Origin: Phlebotomus papatasi
Taxonomy: Eukaryota > Arthropoda > Insecta > Diptera > Psychodidae
NCBI RefSeq assembly: GCF_024763615.1
Contig: NC_077224.1
Span: 54,756,712 to 54,820,711 of the forward strand
Length of the DNA stretch: 64,000 nucleotides
Direction: 5' to 3'
In this document: positions 22,895-34,855 of the stretch, one piece after another
How the letters are laid out: the number at the start of each line of letters is the position of its first letter
Position numbering within the stretch: position 1 is the first letter of the stretch
The notes under the pieces: model-generated
What the model saw: the letters and a program-made list of their open reading frames with translations, nothing else
The model's database searches: none
What the model was told of the DNA's origin: nothing
Translations under genes and position numbers: made by a program

Positions 22895-23989
22895 AGATAA
22901 AAAATGATTCTCCTCTCATTCTCTAAAAAAATGTGCTCTAGACCTTTTCCCCATGGTTTAGAATATTGGTCCCAGAACATAAGTTTTTACCTTATATTAA
23001 TGTCTATTTATTGGCATAGGTCTCGTTCTTGGAGATTCCGAGACCGGATCCAACCATACTTCTTTATAGGGAAACTTTGGGAGAGTTATTTTGCTGTTGG
23101 GCAGACAGATTGACCCAATTCTGCAGGGAAAATCGAGTGCATATGCAACATATATTTAATGGGGATTCCAAGATGTCAACCACCCCAGAATATGCTTAGG
23201 ATAAGTTAAGGGTAGGGCTTAACCTATGGGGAGATTATTAAAATGTTGTTCAATTAATCTACATGAACTTTGAATGGAAATCCAAAGATTAAAATGTGGC
23301 TACATCTAGATTATATTCAGAAGTTTTACCAAGGGATGATGTATACCGAGAAACACACTGCAATTGTCTGAAAAATATTTCAGGAAATGATGTAAGTAAA
23401 ATTTGGAATTTCGGTTTAAAACTGTCTTGCTCTTCTGCATGTTTTTACGCGAAGAACATCCCAACCACGTATTGAAATGTCGGTCAATAAAAACCTAAGA
23501 AAAGCAAGAACGTTTTAGACCGAAACTCCAAATTTGGTACACATTGCATTCGATCGATTCTCAACATTAAATTGTTTTAGGAAACCTACGACACCTTGGA
23601 AAAATTTCAAATGATGCGGTTAATCTTCAAAAATAAAAAAAAATAAAAATAAAAAAACGGTTCAGCTTAATAAAATTTATGGTGAATATACAATGGGTTA
23701 TGTATCGATATATCCAATAAATAATTCTTGAAACTTAAAAAGCTCTTGAGAAGGTTTAACGAAATTATATTAACCCCTCAAATGAAAAGCTGTAATTTTA
23801 AATGGTCGAACTCCTCAAGAAAGCAGTTTCTAAAAATCCAATTTGTTTTTCAACTTTTCACCTTTCTGACTTCCAAACCGTAAGAGATATTGACGTTCAG
23901 TCTTCGGGACCCTTTTCCCTCACAAGTCTACATTCTACAACGAAATAACTTACACAAAACACTCTTGCTTCTTCCAATTCCTCTAAAAA

Positions 23990-24440
23990 CAATATCGATA
24001 TGTTAGTTTTCGGATATGTTTTGAAGGCAGTTCAGCTGAACATTTCGTCCTCAGATACTGGTCACCGGAAAAATCGTCATATTGAATTATTGAAGACTAA
24101 ATTTAAACCACCCTGGAGGGCCTATTTTTCAACCGATTTTGTCAAATTTGAATTTATTTGAAAGGTCTTGAAATTCCAAACCTGACTACATCGATTCCAA
24201 TTGGTAAATGTATCGGCAAAGTATACAATTTTCCAAAATGAATATAAATGTTAAAGATTTTTTAAAATACCCTCTCCTTGATCAATTTTCAACTTGGACA
24301 TGGATTTATGTTGATCTATAGACAAATTTAAATCAATATTAAATTGATATGCACCCAAGAATGTTGCAAAAAAAATATACATGATGTTCGCTCTTGGGAG
24401 TTTGAGCAGCTTGCAAAGCTTGGACGCTTTGCTTAACTTT
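23990..24440 (+). repeat. Dispersed repeat R1, copy
   Basis: It shares TTTCGGATATGTTTTGA, GAACATTTCGTCC, GGGCCTATTTTTCAACCGAT and GGACGCTTTGCTT-like blocks, in the same order, with 62690-63140. It shares them in reverse complement with 49280-49690 and 55235-55620. Its class is unknown. Confidence 0.65.
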
Positions 24441-24911
24441 TGCTTAAAGTCAGTTCTACGAACTATTGAATATCTAGAAAAGTACATTTTCATGTAATAA
24501 AACGTAATCAAAATGCATCATCTCCTGCCCAAAAACTCCAAATGCCCGGAAGCGGTATTTCACACTGCGAGGAAGCCGATCCTGGGCGAATGACTAAGGA
24601 CTAAAAGGACAAAGGATTAGGCTGATTATTCCAACGGGATATACGACATTGTAATATGATTACATTGCGACAAATATGTATATCCCGATACAATTAATAA
24701 TAATAAGGTCAGTTGCATAGTCAATCAAAGTGGGGTTCCTCATAGCTTAATTATACATAAGTCGAGTACTCTTATAATCCCATAGCATGGCATGTGATCG
24801 GAGTTGAAGCCACATTCTAACATTCATACTTAAATTCATATAGGATTTTTTAGCATTTGCATTTGCTACCGTTACGCGAAATATCTTAAAAGTTAGGAGT
24901 GATCTCATTTT

Positions 24912-25025
24912 ATAATGCCCTAGATCCACTTACGACTCAAGCCAAGAGACGGCTCAACTTAATTATAATCAAAATAATGATTAGATTACATTTTCATGAA
25001 TTTCCGACTAATCAATCTCTCGGCT
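24912..25025. repeat. Palindromic MITE (ATGCCCTA), copy 3
   Basis: ATAATGCCCTAGATCCACTT then CAAGCCAAGAGACGGCT match the copies at 5765 and 10893. The interior carries AATTATAATCAAAATAATGA in place of its reversed equivalent. A further half copy follows to about 25140 (CGGCTCAGTTAGTGG ... AAGCCGTGTCTCG). Confidence 0.6.
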
Positions 25026-25319
25026 TAAGCAGGGAATCGGCTCAGTTAGTGGAAAACTGATGCGAATTCAGTCAAATCATATTTTGATCAGAATTACGTC
25101 AAGCCGTGTCTCGATTTTGAGTGGAAAGTTTGTCTAGAACATAAGATCCTGTTCCCTGGGGGAGAATAAAAAAGTCAAATTGCCGTAAGGCTGCCTCTTA
25201 TTATAGATACGAAACATCTCTAGTTCAATCTTGAGTTCGGCTGGAATGTTATCCTGTGTAAACTTTGGTACGGTTTGGGGACTGTATAGTACCTGTCTTA
25301 GTCAACTAACGAATAACGA

Positions 25320-26150
25320 AAACTAAAACCGCTAAATCCAAAATCCCGAATAGGTCAAAATCTTGAATGAGTCGAAATCCGAAGAGCCAAGATCCAATTT
25401 GAGATTTTGGGTTTTCGTGGTTTCAATCCATTTGGGATTTTGGCTCTTTGGATTTTCGAATCATTTGAGATTTTAGCTCATACAGATTTCGAAGCATTTA
25501 GGGTTTTGCCTCTTTGGAATTTCGAATCATTAAGCATTTTGGTTCCTCAGAATTTCGAAATATTCGGCATTTCAACTGATTTGTGGATTTTGACTTCGGT
25601 ATTTCGACCCATTTAAAGATTTTGTCTCTTTGAGATTTCGGTCCATTTGGGATTTTAGATCGTTAACATGTGAACTTTTGGGGATTTTTGCTTTTTGCAA
25701 TTTTGAACTGTTTAGGATTTTGCCTCTTTGGTATTTCGAACTTTAGGGAGTTTTGGATTTCGAAATATTTCGAATACTGTCTCTTTGGGATTTCGAACAT
25801 ATGGGGATTTAGGCTCTTTGGGATTTCGAACATATGGGGATTTAGTCTCTTTGGGATTTCGAACTATTTCGGATTTTCACTTTTTGGGATTTCGAACCAT
25901 TTGGTGACTTTGGTTCTTCGAGTTTTCGAACCATTCGGAGTTTTGACTCTCTGGGATTTTGAACTTTCAGGGATTTTGATTTTGCAGAATATCAAACCAT
26001 TCATAATATTGACCCATTCTGCAGTTCTACCTATTGGAGAGTTTTGGTTTTCTGAAGTATCGAACGATTCGGGATTTCGACCTATTCGCGATTTTGTCTT
26101 TTCGGAATTTTTGCCCCTACCTACCCATTCGAGATTTTGTCTGGCCACGA
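25320..26150 (-). repeat. Minisatellite, inverted copy (GGGATTTCGAACC units)
   Basis: Units such as TTTGGGATTTTGGCTC and TTTGGGATTTCGAACC repeat for about 750 bp. They are the reverse complement of the array at 18770-19800. A short head at 25320-25400 reads in the original orientation, so the array has an internal inversion. Long open frames here are repeat artefacts. Confidence 0.85.
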
Positions 26151-26733
26151 CGACTTAGTTGTTTTTCGAAGTTATTAGCGGAATCCGATTATTTGTACTC
26201 AAAATTCATCAAATTGATTTCATTTTACAAAAAAACCCACACTTATTTAATTATATCGACAGACACATTAAAGGTATCATAAACATCGATAAATCTTTAA
26301 GAAGTTCTGCGAAACCAGAAAACTTCAAGAAGATTTTTGTAAAACCCTAATTTCCTGCAGAGTTTTGCGGAACTCAATAAAAAGCTACGCAGTATAAAAC
26401 CCTTAGTTATATACAAGAATTCAGAGACGAATTCAGCATGCAAACAGGAGAATCAATACATAGGTTGCCCTAGAACTAAATGTTCATAAAACGGTTGTTG
26501 TTGAAATAACCACTAATTGGAAACGTATATTTAGGTTCACGACTATGAATAATCTAATAAAAATTCATAACTTTTACGAATATATTAAGAGTTTTTATGT
26601 ATGGAAAGAACTTTAACTTACATCATTCATGATTAAGGACCTCTTAAGGTCGACATTTTTATCAACTCCGGAATAAGTGTCTCTTATTCATTTAAGTCAC
26701 TTTCGCGTTTGCTTTGACCTCATCCCATTCCAG

Positions 26734-27588
26734 ATCCTGCCAAAGTGACCTTCACTCCAACTATACAATATCTACCCTTTCGACTAGCGGGCGTTGTGCA
26801 GTGCTATATAAAAGCTAATCCTCCCCTACAATATGTAACATGGACCAAAGACAAGAGGCTGCTGGAACCTTATCAAACACGAGACATTGTGGTGATGAAC
26901 AATGGCTCCCTCTTATTTACACGTGTCAATCAAAATCATCAGGGAAGATATACATGTACACCGTACAATGCTCAGGGTACACAGGGCTCATCGGGGCCCA
27001 TGGAGGTGTTGGTGCGAAAGCCTCCAGTGTTCACGGTGGAGCCCGAGCCGATGTACCAACGCAAAGTGGGTGAAACGGTTGAGATGCACTGTGACGCTTT
27101 AGAGGCTGAGGGAACACAGAAGCCCAATATTCAGTGGCAGAGAAGAGATGGGACACCCCTGCAGAGGAACAGGGTTAAGGCTACAGGTGGCAATATAACT
27201 ATTGAGAACCTACGAAGGTCCGATTTTGGGTACTATCAATGCGTGGCATCCAATGAAGTGGCCACCATTGTATCTCCAACTCAGTTAGTAATTGAAGGTA
27301 CCCAGCCCCATGCCCCCTATAATATTACGGGAACAGCTACGGAATTCTCAGTGACCATCTCCTGGATGCCCGGGTACAGTGGGGGTCCTGACTACAAGCA
27401 AGACTACACGATTTGGTATCGCGAAGGTGGGGTATCGGATTGGCAGACTATCCCTGTTACCCCATCCGGAAGTACCCAAGTCACCGTTAATCGTCTATCC
27501 CCCGGAACAATGTATGAATTTCAGGTGGCGGGGAAAAATGTCCTGGGAGATGGATTGATGAGCAAAATCATGACAATTCGCACTCTCG
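26734..27588 (+). CDS. tutl: Turtle, exon encoding Ig4, Ig5 and FN3-1
   Basis: The exon encodes visible residues 266-550, from acceptor CATTCCAG to donor CTCG|GTAAGT in phase 1. It encodes three domains without an intron. Ig4 runs PAKVTFTP to VLVRK, with VVQCYI, QYVTWTKD and HQGRYTCTPYN. Ig5 runs PPVFTVEP to LVIEG, with VEMHCDAL, IQWQRRDG and DFGYYQCVASN. FN3-1 runs QPHAPYNI to MTIRTL, with the core Trp in ISWMPGYSGG and the Tyr in MYEFQVAGKNVLGDG. All four Ig cysteines are present. Near-identity in sequence to known insect turtle proteins makes the assignment firm. Confidence 0.96.
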
Positions 27589-27727
27589 GTAAGTTCAATA
27601 TCTTTGATTATCTTTTACAAAAATATTATCGAAAGAGTTTCTTCGAGAGAACGCCCTTATTACTAAATATCCTACTGACACCCCAAAATTCTACTAACCC
27701 ATTGATACTAACAAATGCCATCTGTAG

Positions 27728-27814
27728 ACGTGAATGCGGCGAAAAAAGTGATTCAGACAACATCTCCGGCTCCAGTGAATGAGAATGAGTTCGTTCACGC
27801 ACCCGATGATCTCG
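27728..27814 (+). CDS. tutl: Turtle, small linker exon A (candidate cassette)
   Basis: This 87-bp exon (29 codons, phase 1 at both ends) lies between acceptor TCTGTAG and donor CTCG|GTAAGA. It encodes a hydrophilic linker (VNAAKKVIQTTSPAPVNENE, then FVHAPDDL) between FN3-1 and FN3-2. Its length divisible by three and symmetric phase mean it can be included or skipped without breaking the frame. Regulated splicing is plausible but needs transcript evidence. Confidence 0.75.
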
Positions 27815-28532
27815 GTAAGATCCCGTAGATGGGATTTCCTCGCATTTTTTCGGCTATTAGAGCCACTTAGTGTCTTTATTTTTATCCCACCCATTTTGTT
27901 TACCTATGTTTACATATCACGCAAGAGTGCTTCACGTATTATCACATTTCGCTCAAACACTATATGGATTTATTTCACTAATTTTCATCATTCCCCTTTC
28001 TATTCACTTTCATAATTTAAGCTCAATTTGAACACTGAGACATTTGACACGCACTTTCTACCTATTATTAATTTTCCGTTATAGAAAAATTATGGTTTTT
28101 GAAAAGATTTTCAATGCTGAAAATTATATTTTTCTTATGAGCTTGTTTAGATATTTTTTTAAGGGCACGAAGTCTACTAAAATCCTCTAAACATTCTTAC
28201 ATTTACCAAAAAACTTGACAATAATTTCAATTTTTGTTTGCTTTTCGTATTAACTTTAGATCTGTGCAGTTTAAATCGGAGTTACAGGATAGAGCAATGT
28301 GTAAAAAAAATATTTTGTTGTCTTTCTTCCTTTTCGAGGAGCGACAATTCGGTGAAAAGAATCTTGGTTAAAATTAAAGTTTTTATTTTAAAACTTTCGA
28401 AAATAAGGATTTTATGTGTAGTGATTTTTGAACTACAAAATAGAAATGTATGTCTCTTTCCCTGATATATCGAAGACTGTCACAAAATAATTGGGAATTG
28501 GTAAAACGAAATCCTTGGAATTGATTCAACAT

Positions 28533-29174
28533 ACACGGTAAAAACTTTTGGAGACTGTCCAAAATATTGGAACAAGTTTTCATTGCAACAATTTCTTTTG
28601 GAATCAATTTGTACCTAAGTATACTGAGAAAAAAACGGGGATGCTATTAACCTTTTTTCCTCATAACTTTAATACTTTTCAGGTGTAAAAATATTTTAAT
28701 GATTTTTTTAATATTTTTAATTTTTTTTATACATTTTTTAATGTTAATTTTACACCTTTTCAAGGGAAAAATTAACATGGAAAAGTGTAACTTTAACCCC
28801 CAATACACCTTAAAAGCATAATATATTCACCGATTTCGGATCAATATTTCCGGAAAGTTATTTTAACTTTTTCGGATTTTTCTCAGTGTAGAGAAGATAT
28901 TTGTTTCTTCCAAAAAGTTTTCTTCGCAGTTTTGTTACGAAATATAGTTACAATTTTGCTAGAGTTTTCTTTTCAAACCGTTTTGATACGGTGGAATGTC
29001 TACAAATTTGAGTTGATTTCGTTATTGCACAAATTTATTCCTGAAAGTTGGAACAGAATTTGTTGCACTCGGCTGTTTTCTTCCCACTGACAGAAACAAA
29101 TTGGTACATTTTTTTATAACAATATTATTCCTACATCTGTAACATATTTGTTCCAAAAATTTTCGATGTCCGTG
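28533..29174. mobile_element. Element with ACACGG ends and TTGGAACAAATTTG-type interior
   Basis: The left end ACACGGTAAAAACTTTTGGA pairs with the right end TCCAAAAATTTTCGATGTCC then GTG. The interior repeats self-complementary motifs around TTGGAACAA and TTTGTTCCA. It is interrupted by the CACTGAG MITE at 28620-28890. Confidence 0.55.
28620..28890 (-). repeat. CACTGAG MITE family, copy 2 (reverse, nested)
   Basis: It runs from TATACTGAGAAAAAAACGGG to TTTTTCGGATTTTTCTCAGT. It shares the order GGTGTAAAAATATTTTAATG, ACACCTTTTCAAGG and AACTTTTTCGGA with the copy at 15100-15367. Confidence 0.7.
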
Positions 29175-30654
29175 GATGGGGTAAGTTTTGGAACGAAATT
29201 GTAACTCATATGGGGAATCTTTTAGTTCCCATTGTTGGGAATGAATTCGTGTAAAAGATTTCGTCTTACAGTTAAGGCCTATACTTCACTCGAGATGGAT
29301 TTAGCTGGATTTAACATCAAATAAGAATCAACTTAAGAGTGTTCAGATGCGCGCATGACGAAATCGCGTATTTTTTTCGCGGATCGTTTTACCAGTTTCT
29401 AATGGTATCACTTTATTTCCGTGATATTACAGCTCTTGTCTCTGTAAATGTTTTATTGATTTTATTGAAAACCACCCTGACTTCTGATAGTTTCTAATTG
29501 ATATACCCCAGATACTAATACCCGAGAATTATATTTATATTTGTCTAAAAGTATTGCGACTGTAAGAACTTCTGTAAGTCTCATGAAAGTTTCTTCCATT
29601 TTACCATCATATCTTCAGCCAAAGTGTATGTTTTTAAATTGCATCTTTTTCAAAAGTGCACTTTAAAAATATTTTTCCCATTCGTGACGCTTTCCCAAAT
29701 GCTCTAACAATTTTCCATGAGATTCTTTTTCCGGTGCATTTTCTCTATGTTGTTTTCCTTTAGTTCTTATTTTATGTCCTGCGGTATGGCATGTCTTTCC
29801 TAGGGGAGTGAGAATAATCGTTCTCGGTGCAAAATTCTTGTATATTGGAATTTAAAATGTTTTTAAAGGAAATTTTCTCTACAACATTTTCGTTCAATGA
29901 AATATTTCACTTTGTAAACTACCTTTCTTCATTCACGTTCCGCTTCACAGAGAAAATTTGATAGTGCTATTGTTTAAGGGGTTACATCATGCGTTAACGC
30001 GGAGGGTGAAATATTTCATATTTTGGGGGGATTTTGTGGCGTGTGCAATCACTGGTCATTGGGGAATAGGTTAGATGGTCGGAAGTATGTGAGAAAGCAC
30101 GAAAGTTACGCACTGCTTAGTATTATCGATAAATGACTGTCATTAATTCGAGTCAGGGGGGTGGGTGACTGGTGTGGATGTAGGAAAGAAAGTTTCTCAC
30201 ACCCAAATTACATCCACTGCTAATGAGTTTTCCACTTCATTTGCTCGCGACGACTTGGCAAGTTAATTTCCTTGTCGACGAGATGCTCACTCCTTCGGTT
30301 ACTGACACTTTGTCCAGTAATATGTGGATAATGAACAAAGGGCGGATAACTTTCGAACATCTGACTACGAAAAAGATCACAATTATGCCTGAAATTTCGA
30401 AACTCAAATTTAAAATTCTATCTATGTTCAAATACCGTTATTAATTTTCGAAAATAATCGTTTACAAACAAGAACATTAAGCACGTATCGTATCTAGTTA
30501 AACTTTGAAAAAAGGGGCATTTGCAGAGGAGGATCAGAAGTTTAATATTACGTTTACATCAAAGCATTATTGGTGGGAGTTGTTCGAAAATTTTACAGTT
30601 TCGACTAAGGTCGGAATATTCGATTTCAAGAAGTTATTTCTAGTATAACGCATG

Positions 30655-31060
30655 TACAGCTTCAGTAGATCAGTTGGTGACTGTGAGGTGTCGGGTTCGA
30701 AACTCGACAGCTGCAGAAAATTTGCAGCAGCCGTATCGAATTAATTCAGTGAATAGATGAAAAAGTAATGCCTAATGCATTGACAACGAACCGCGAAACA
30801 AGAGAGGTTGATACAGAAACGTGTTCAGCATAAAAAGATCTGTCGACACAAATGCACATTCATTGCAACTGATCCAAAGTCAAGCTGATCTTCCGCAATA
30901 TCGAAACGGCACTGTGTGTGTACCTCAGGCATACAGAAGCCGATATATACAGCTGGATTACCGGTTTAAGAGTTAAGATAGAATGGAGTAATGGGGAGTG
31001 GGGAGTGCATAATGGGCCCAAAATAAATAACATGGAAGCAGCGGAACCGATAAAGGTTTA
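30655..31060 (+). mobile_element. tRNA-like SINE candidate, plus strand
   Basis: The head TAGATCAGTTGGTGACTGTG resembles an RNA polymerase III A box. GGTGTCGGGTTCGAAACTCG contains a B-box-like GGTTCGAAACTC. The anticodon arm is missing, so this is not a functional tRNA gene. A GC-richer body of about 330 bp follows. The 3' limit is uncertain. Confidence 0.45.
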
Positions 31061-31148
31061 AGCCAACCCAAAGACAAATCTTAATCTTAATAACGCATGT
31101 AATTTCTTCGATATTTTCATGACTTAATTTCCGATTAATTTACATATA

Positions 31149-31368
31149 TAGGGTGGAGTCATTACTTATTGACATTATACACTTACGAACAGCTTGAAAA
31201 AATCTTAATTTCTTACCTAAAACAGATTTCGAAAAATCATAAAATTGTTATTTATATCATAAACTGATAATTCTATGAATTTTTGAAAACTGTCTTAGGT
31301 AAAAACTTGATATTTTTGCACGCTGTCCAGAAGTGTATAACGTCCATAACTAATGACTGCATTCTACA
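31149..31368. repeat. MITE, TAGGGTGGAGTCAT family, copy 1
   Basis: The left end TAGGGTGGAGTCATTACTTA with TTATACACTTACGAA pairs with the right end AAGTGTATAACGTCCATAAC then TAATGACTGCATTCTA. It is closely related to 52343-52548. Confidence 0.75.
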
Positions 31369-31670
31369 CACAGGTTAAACTTTCACTCCTCGTAAATTTT
31401 TCGAAATTCGAATTTCTATTTTATTGCAATTTCTTAATTGTTTTGACTTTTTAACTGTTTAATTGCATTGTTTTTTTTTATAGATTGGAGATTTCCTTAT
31501 AAAATCTACTATTAACATTCAGCTTAAACTTTCTTTACTCTTTCTATATTTTATGCATTTCAAATTTTCGAACATATAACGACTTCAAGCTTAATTTTTA
31601 TCGAGTTTTTGATAAATCAGTGGAAGAGAAACTCAACTGATTCTGTCTAATATTAGATAATTATAATGCT

Positions 31671-31924
31671 TACACTGAGAGAAATCCGAAATAGTTAAAA
31701 TAACATTCCGGAAATGTTTATTTTACCCTGCAGTATTGATCCAAAATCGATGTAAATATTACCCTTTTTAGGTGTATTGGGGGTTAAAGTTACCCTTTTT
31801 CATGTTAATCTTACCCTTAAGAAGGTGTAAAATTAACATTGAAAAATGTTGATATATTTTTACACCTAAAAAGTGTTAAAATTATGAGGAAAGAAAGTTA
31901 ATCGCACCCTTTTTCCTCAGTGTA
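31671..31924 (+). repeat. CACTGAG MITE family, copy 3
   Basis: It starts TACACTGAGAGAAATCCG and ends TTTTTCCTCAGTGTA. It contains AACATTCCGGAAATGTT, TTACCCTGCAGTATTGATCC and GGTGTATTGGGGGTTAAAG in the same order as 53552-53806. Confidence 0.8.
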
Positions 31925-32433
31925 TGAACTAATTCAGAGTCCAATCACCAAAGAATGGGATACATTTTCGAAAAGTCTTATTCTAAAATAACAGGAGTTT
32001 TAAGTTCCAATAGTGCAATCCTTATTTTCGAAATGAGATTTGTATTTGAATAGTTATTCAGAAAGAATGAGGAATTGTCATTACTTTTTTCGAATTCTAA
32101 TTATTTTAATTCGAAAGCTCGTTGCTCAATTTTAGCAATGATTTGCCTCTGAAGCTGAATTTCACAATTTTAACGGATCATCCCGTATGGTTCAAGTGAA
32201 ATCCATCGTGTTTCTTGCAAAGGAAACTGTCACATTCACTGTTTGTAACTTTTAAGACTTCTTGGACAATCCCGCAGATCTCTCATGTAATGCTTCCACT
32301 TGTGTAAATGTCAACTTCCCCGTTTTTACCTGTTTGTTTTAATTTTCTCTCGACAGATCTCAAATGCATTTTCTCGTGCTTAAGGCCATTTTTTTCTTCT
32401 ATGTTTTTTTCTCCATTTTATTTTCTGTTGCAG

Positions 32434-32514
32434 ATGTATTAAGTTATAGAAATATTCTATTTCCGACCGATTCCACCGGATCCACATACTTTCCTCCGGT
32501 ATTTCGACCCAAAG
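32434..32514 (+). CDS. tutl: Turtle, small linker exon B (candidate cassette)
   Basis: This 81-bp exon (27 codons, phase 1 at both ends) follows acceptor TTCTGTTGCAG with a strong pyrimidine tract and ends AAAG|GTACAC. It encodes VLSYRNILFPTDSTGSTYFP, then PVFRPK, and extends the extracellular linker before FN3-2. It joins in frame to exon A before it or directly to the FN3-1 exon, and to FN3-2 after it. The donor is less canonical than its neighbours, which fits optional use. Confidence 0.75.
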
Positions 32515-33443
32515 GTACACAAAAACACAATCAAAAAAAAAAAGAGAGTGGAGTGGGAAAATTGAGAGCCCCAAAAAAAGACACAAATGTTCACAAATGT
32601 GCACAAAAGTCCCCATTGTTGGCTCTTTTATTTACTGACTACTCTCTTTTTTAAACATTGGCTATATCTTGTGTTGTCTGCTAGTGAATTTGCTCAGTGT
32701 TGCATCTTGTTCAATATTTCGCCCTTTTTTTTTGCATTTTTCTACCATTCTAGACCATTTTTACCTTCATTGACTGCATAAATTTTCCTCACATATAGTT
32801 TTTTTTCTCCTGCCCAACTATTCCCCTATGTGTAGTTTTTCACAATTTTACAAGCAACAGAACAACAAGGAATATTTTATTATTTTGGGTGTATTGCTCG
32901 GGAATGCAGTGAAAAGTGTCTCATTTGTTTTACTCGTTTTTGTTAACAACTCTTCTGGCTGATTTTTTACGTGGCCTAAGGTGAGATAGTTGTTTAAAAT
33001 TGATAAAAAAAATGTGCAGTGCTCAAAAATTTAAAGAAAAGTTCAGACGTTATGAGAATTCAAATTTTGTGCTATTTGGATGCTTAGGAGTGAAAATGAT
33101 AAGTAAATATCTATTTGTAGAGGGTATTTTGAATTTCTCGAGTGTTTGACAGCTGTAATGTGGATATCGGAGTACCGAATAAAATTCATTCTTTTTGTCG
33201 ATCAAACAACCAATCATACGACTTTTTGAAAGATTGTTTGTCGACATGTCACACAGAAAACAATACATAGATTAGATCTAGCATCTTTTTCGGATATGTT
33301 TTCGAAATACTCGCAACAATATCGTACGACGAGATTTTGCTATCAACTGATCGATTGATTGAAAGCTAAATTGTCTGCTTTGAATAAGGAAAACTATTTT
33401 TTTCTAAATAGTTTTTAATAGTGAAAGAATTTCAAGTAATTAC

Positions 33444-33661
33444 TAGGGAGAAGTAGGACCCTTTTGAATTTGGGTGCCTTTAAAAATGAACTTTTATCTT
33501 TTATTTTCAAAAGGATTTAAGGGTTATCATAATGTAATTTATTTACTCAATGCGTTTGTGGAGTTTAATTATATCACGGTAAGGTCCAGTTCCGCTTGCA
33601 AATAGGAGAAAAAAGGTAATTTTTGAAGCTGCTCCAATTCAAAGGTACCCCACTTCCCCCT
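33444..33661. repeat. MITE, GGGAAGTGGGG family, copy 3
   Basis: It starts TAGGGAGAAGTAGGACCCTT and ends AAGGTACCCCACTTCCCCCT. Inner blocks (ATCACGGTAAGGTCCAGTTC) correspond to the interior of copies 1 and 2. Confidence 0.65.
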
Positions 33662-33881
33662 TGCTCACATCAGAACTAGTGTGATTGGCCAGAAATACAA
33701 GTACAGTTTTGAAAATACATTCAAGTTTTAGTAGTAGGTATTGAACTGATGTGGTGATTTGGTTTGGAAGATTCCGGTGATGAGCAGTGAGATATTGATT
33801 AACCTTAAGACTAAAATATTTTTGTTTTGCCCAAAGCTTTCGGTCTGGATAGGGACGTTTTTCAGTGGTCAACTAAAACTA

Positions 33882-34032
33882 TAATGCCCAACGCACAATA
33901 ACTTTTGTTTTGTAAACATGTTTTTGACATTTTAATGAGAGTGAGTAAGATCTCGATCAAGTCATCTCGCTCATTCTCATAGTAAATTTTAAGAACATGT
34001 TTACAAACAAAATTTATTGTGCGTTGGTCATA
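33882..34032. repeat. MITE with CCAACGCACAATAA ends
   Basis: The left end CCCAACGCACAATAACTTTT with TTTGTAAACATGTT pairs with the right end AACATGTTTACAAACAAAAT and TTATTGTGCGTTGG. The centre GAGTGAGTAAGATCTCGATC also folds against ATCTCGCTCATTCTC, so the whole element forms one long hairpin of about 150 bp. Confidence 0.75.
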
Positions 34033-34714
34033 AGAAACTAAAAAAAAACATAACTTTATCGGCTACTTAAGTAGGCTAAAAAGCTGTTTTAGTCTTAAGT
34101 TGGATCAAAGTCTGATTGGTGATAAACCGAATCTTCCAAACCTATTCTTGTTTTAAAACTAAATAAGTGTTCCATGGATCATCCCAGTTAGGAATATTGA
34201 CGCATTTTTTGCCGAATCTCAAATGCAATCTATCTATTACAGAATCCTTAGAATCGAATAGAATTACGTAGATGGATTTCCTTTACGCATCTGTAGATAG
34301 CGCTAAATTGTCTACGACTGATCAGTTATCGGTTGATAACGGTATCTTATAATAATTTGTGAAATTTGCAAATGAAAATAAAGATAATCACAAGTGGAAT
34401 AATAGTAATCACACATTTGTTATCGATTGGAAACCCATGATAATCCCCCTGAATTTATCTCAAATCCAAATTGGGTTTTCCGGTATTCAAAAATATATTC
34501 CACTACTTTAGGCACAGTTTAAAGACATTAAAAATGTTTAATTGAGATTTCTTTACTGTAAAAGTAGGGATTTTTATAGAGTTGAATCAAATTTTGTTTA
34601 TCGGTTTTGAATGTTGTGTTAAAATACAGACGTGTGCTTCTCTGTCGTTTTTCCTAGGGATTGATTATAAACATTGAGACGGCGGTGGACGCTGGGAAAT
34701 AATTTTTGTCTTTT

Positions 34715-34855
34715 CTTTTATTCTATAACACTTAAGGACGGTGTGCACCGATCAGACATGGTAGGTCAGATCGATGAGGACCGTTCCTAAATGTTAGAAT
34801 TAAGGAAAAGTTTACGAACAGCAGAGGGCAGTTATCGGAATCCACGGTATCAAAA
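34715..34855. repeat. MITE, TACCG-family fragment, copy 2
   Basis: AACACTTAAGGACGGTGTGC, GGTAGGTCAGATCGATGAGG and AGTTTACGAACAGCAGAGGG correspond to the interior of 2517-2700 and 61665-61852. The outer ends are worn (GGAATCCACGGTA on the right). Confidence 0.55.

Larger units (their letters stand above)
21743..26733 (+). other. tutl: tutl intron after the Ig3 exon
   Basis: The intron is 4991 bp. It contains an inverted-repeat element (22146-22894), an R1 copy (23990-24440), a palindromic MITE (24912-25025, with a further half copy to about 25140) and the inverted minisatellite (25320-26150). No exon is seen. Confidence 0.8.
27815..32433 (+). other. tutl: tutl intron between the linker exons
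   Basis: The intron is 4619 bp. It holds a self-complementary element (28533-29174) with a CACTGAG MITE inside it, a tRNA-like SINE candidate (30655-31060), and MITEs at 31149-31368 and 31671-31924. Confidence 0.75.

Noticed and set aside
25670..26158. 162-codon plus-strand open frame
   Set aside because: It lies wholly in the minisatellite. Its protein is the repeated translation of the unit (LFGISN), so it is an artefact of repeat periodicity.
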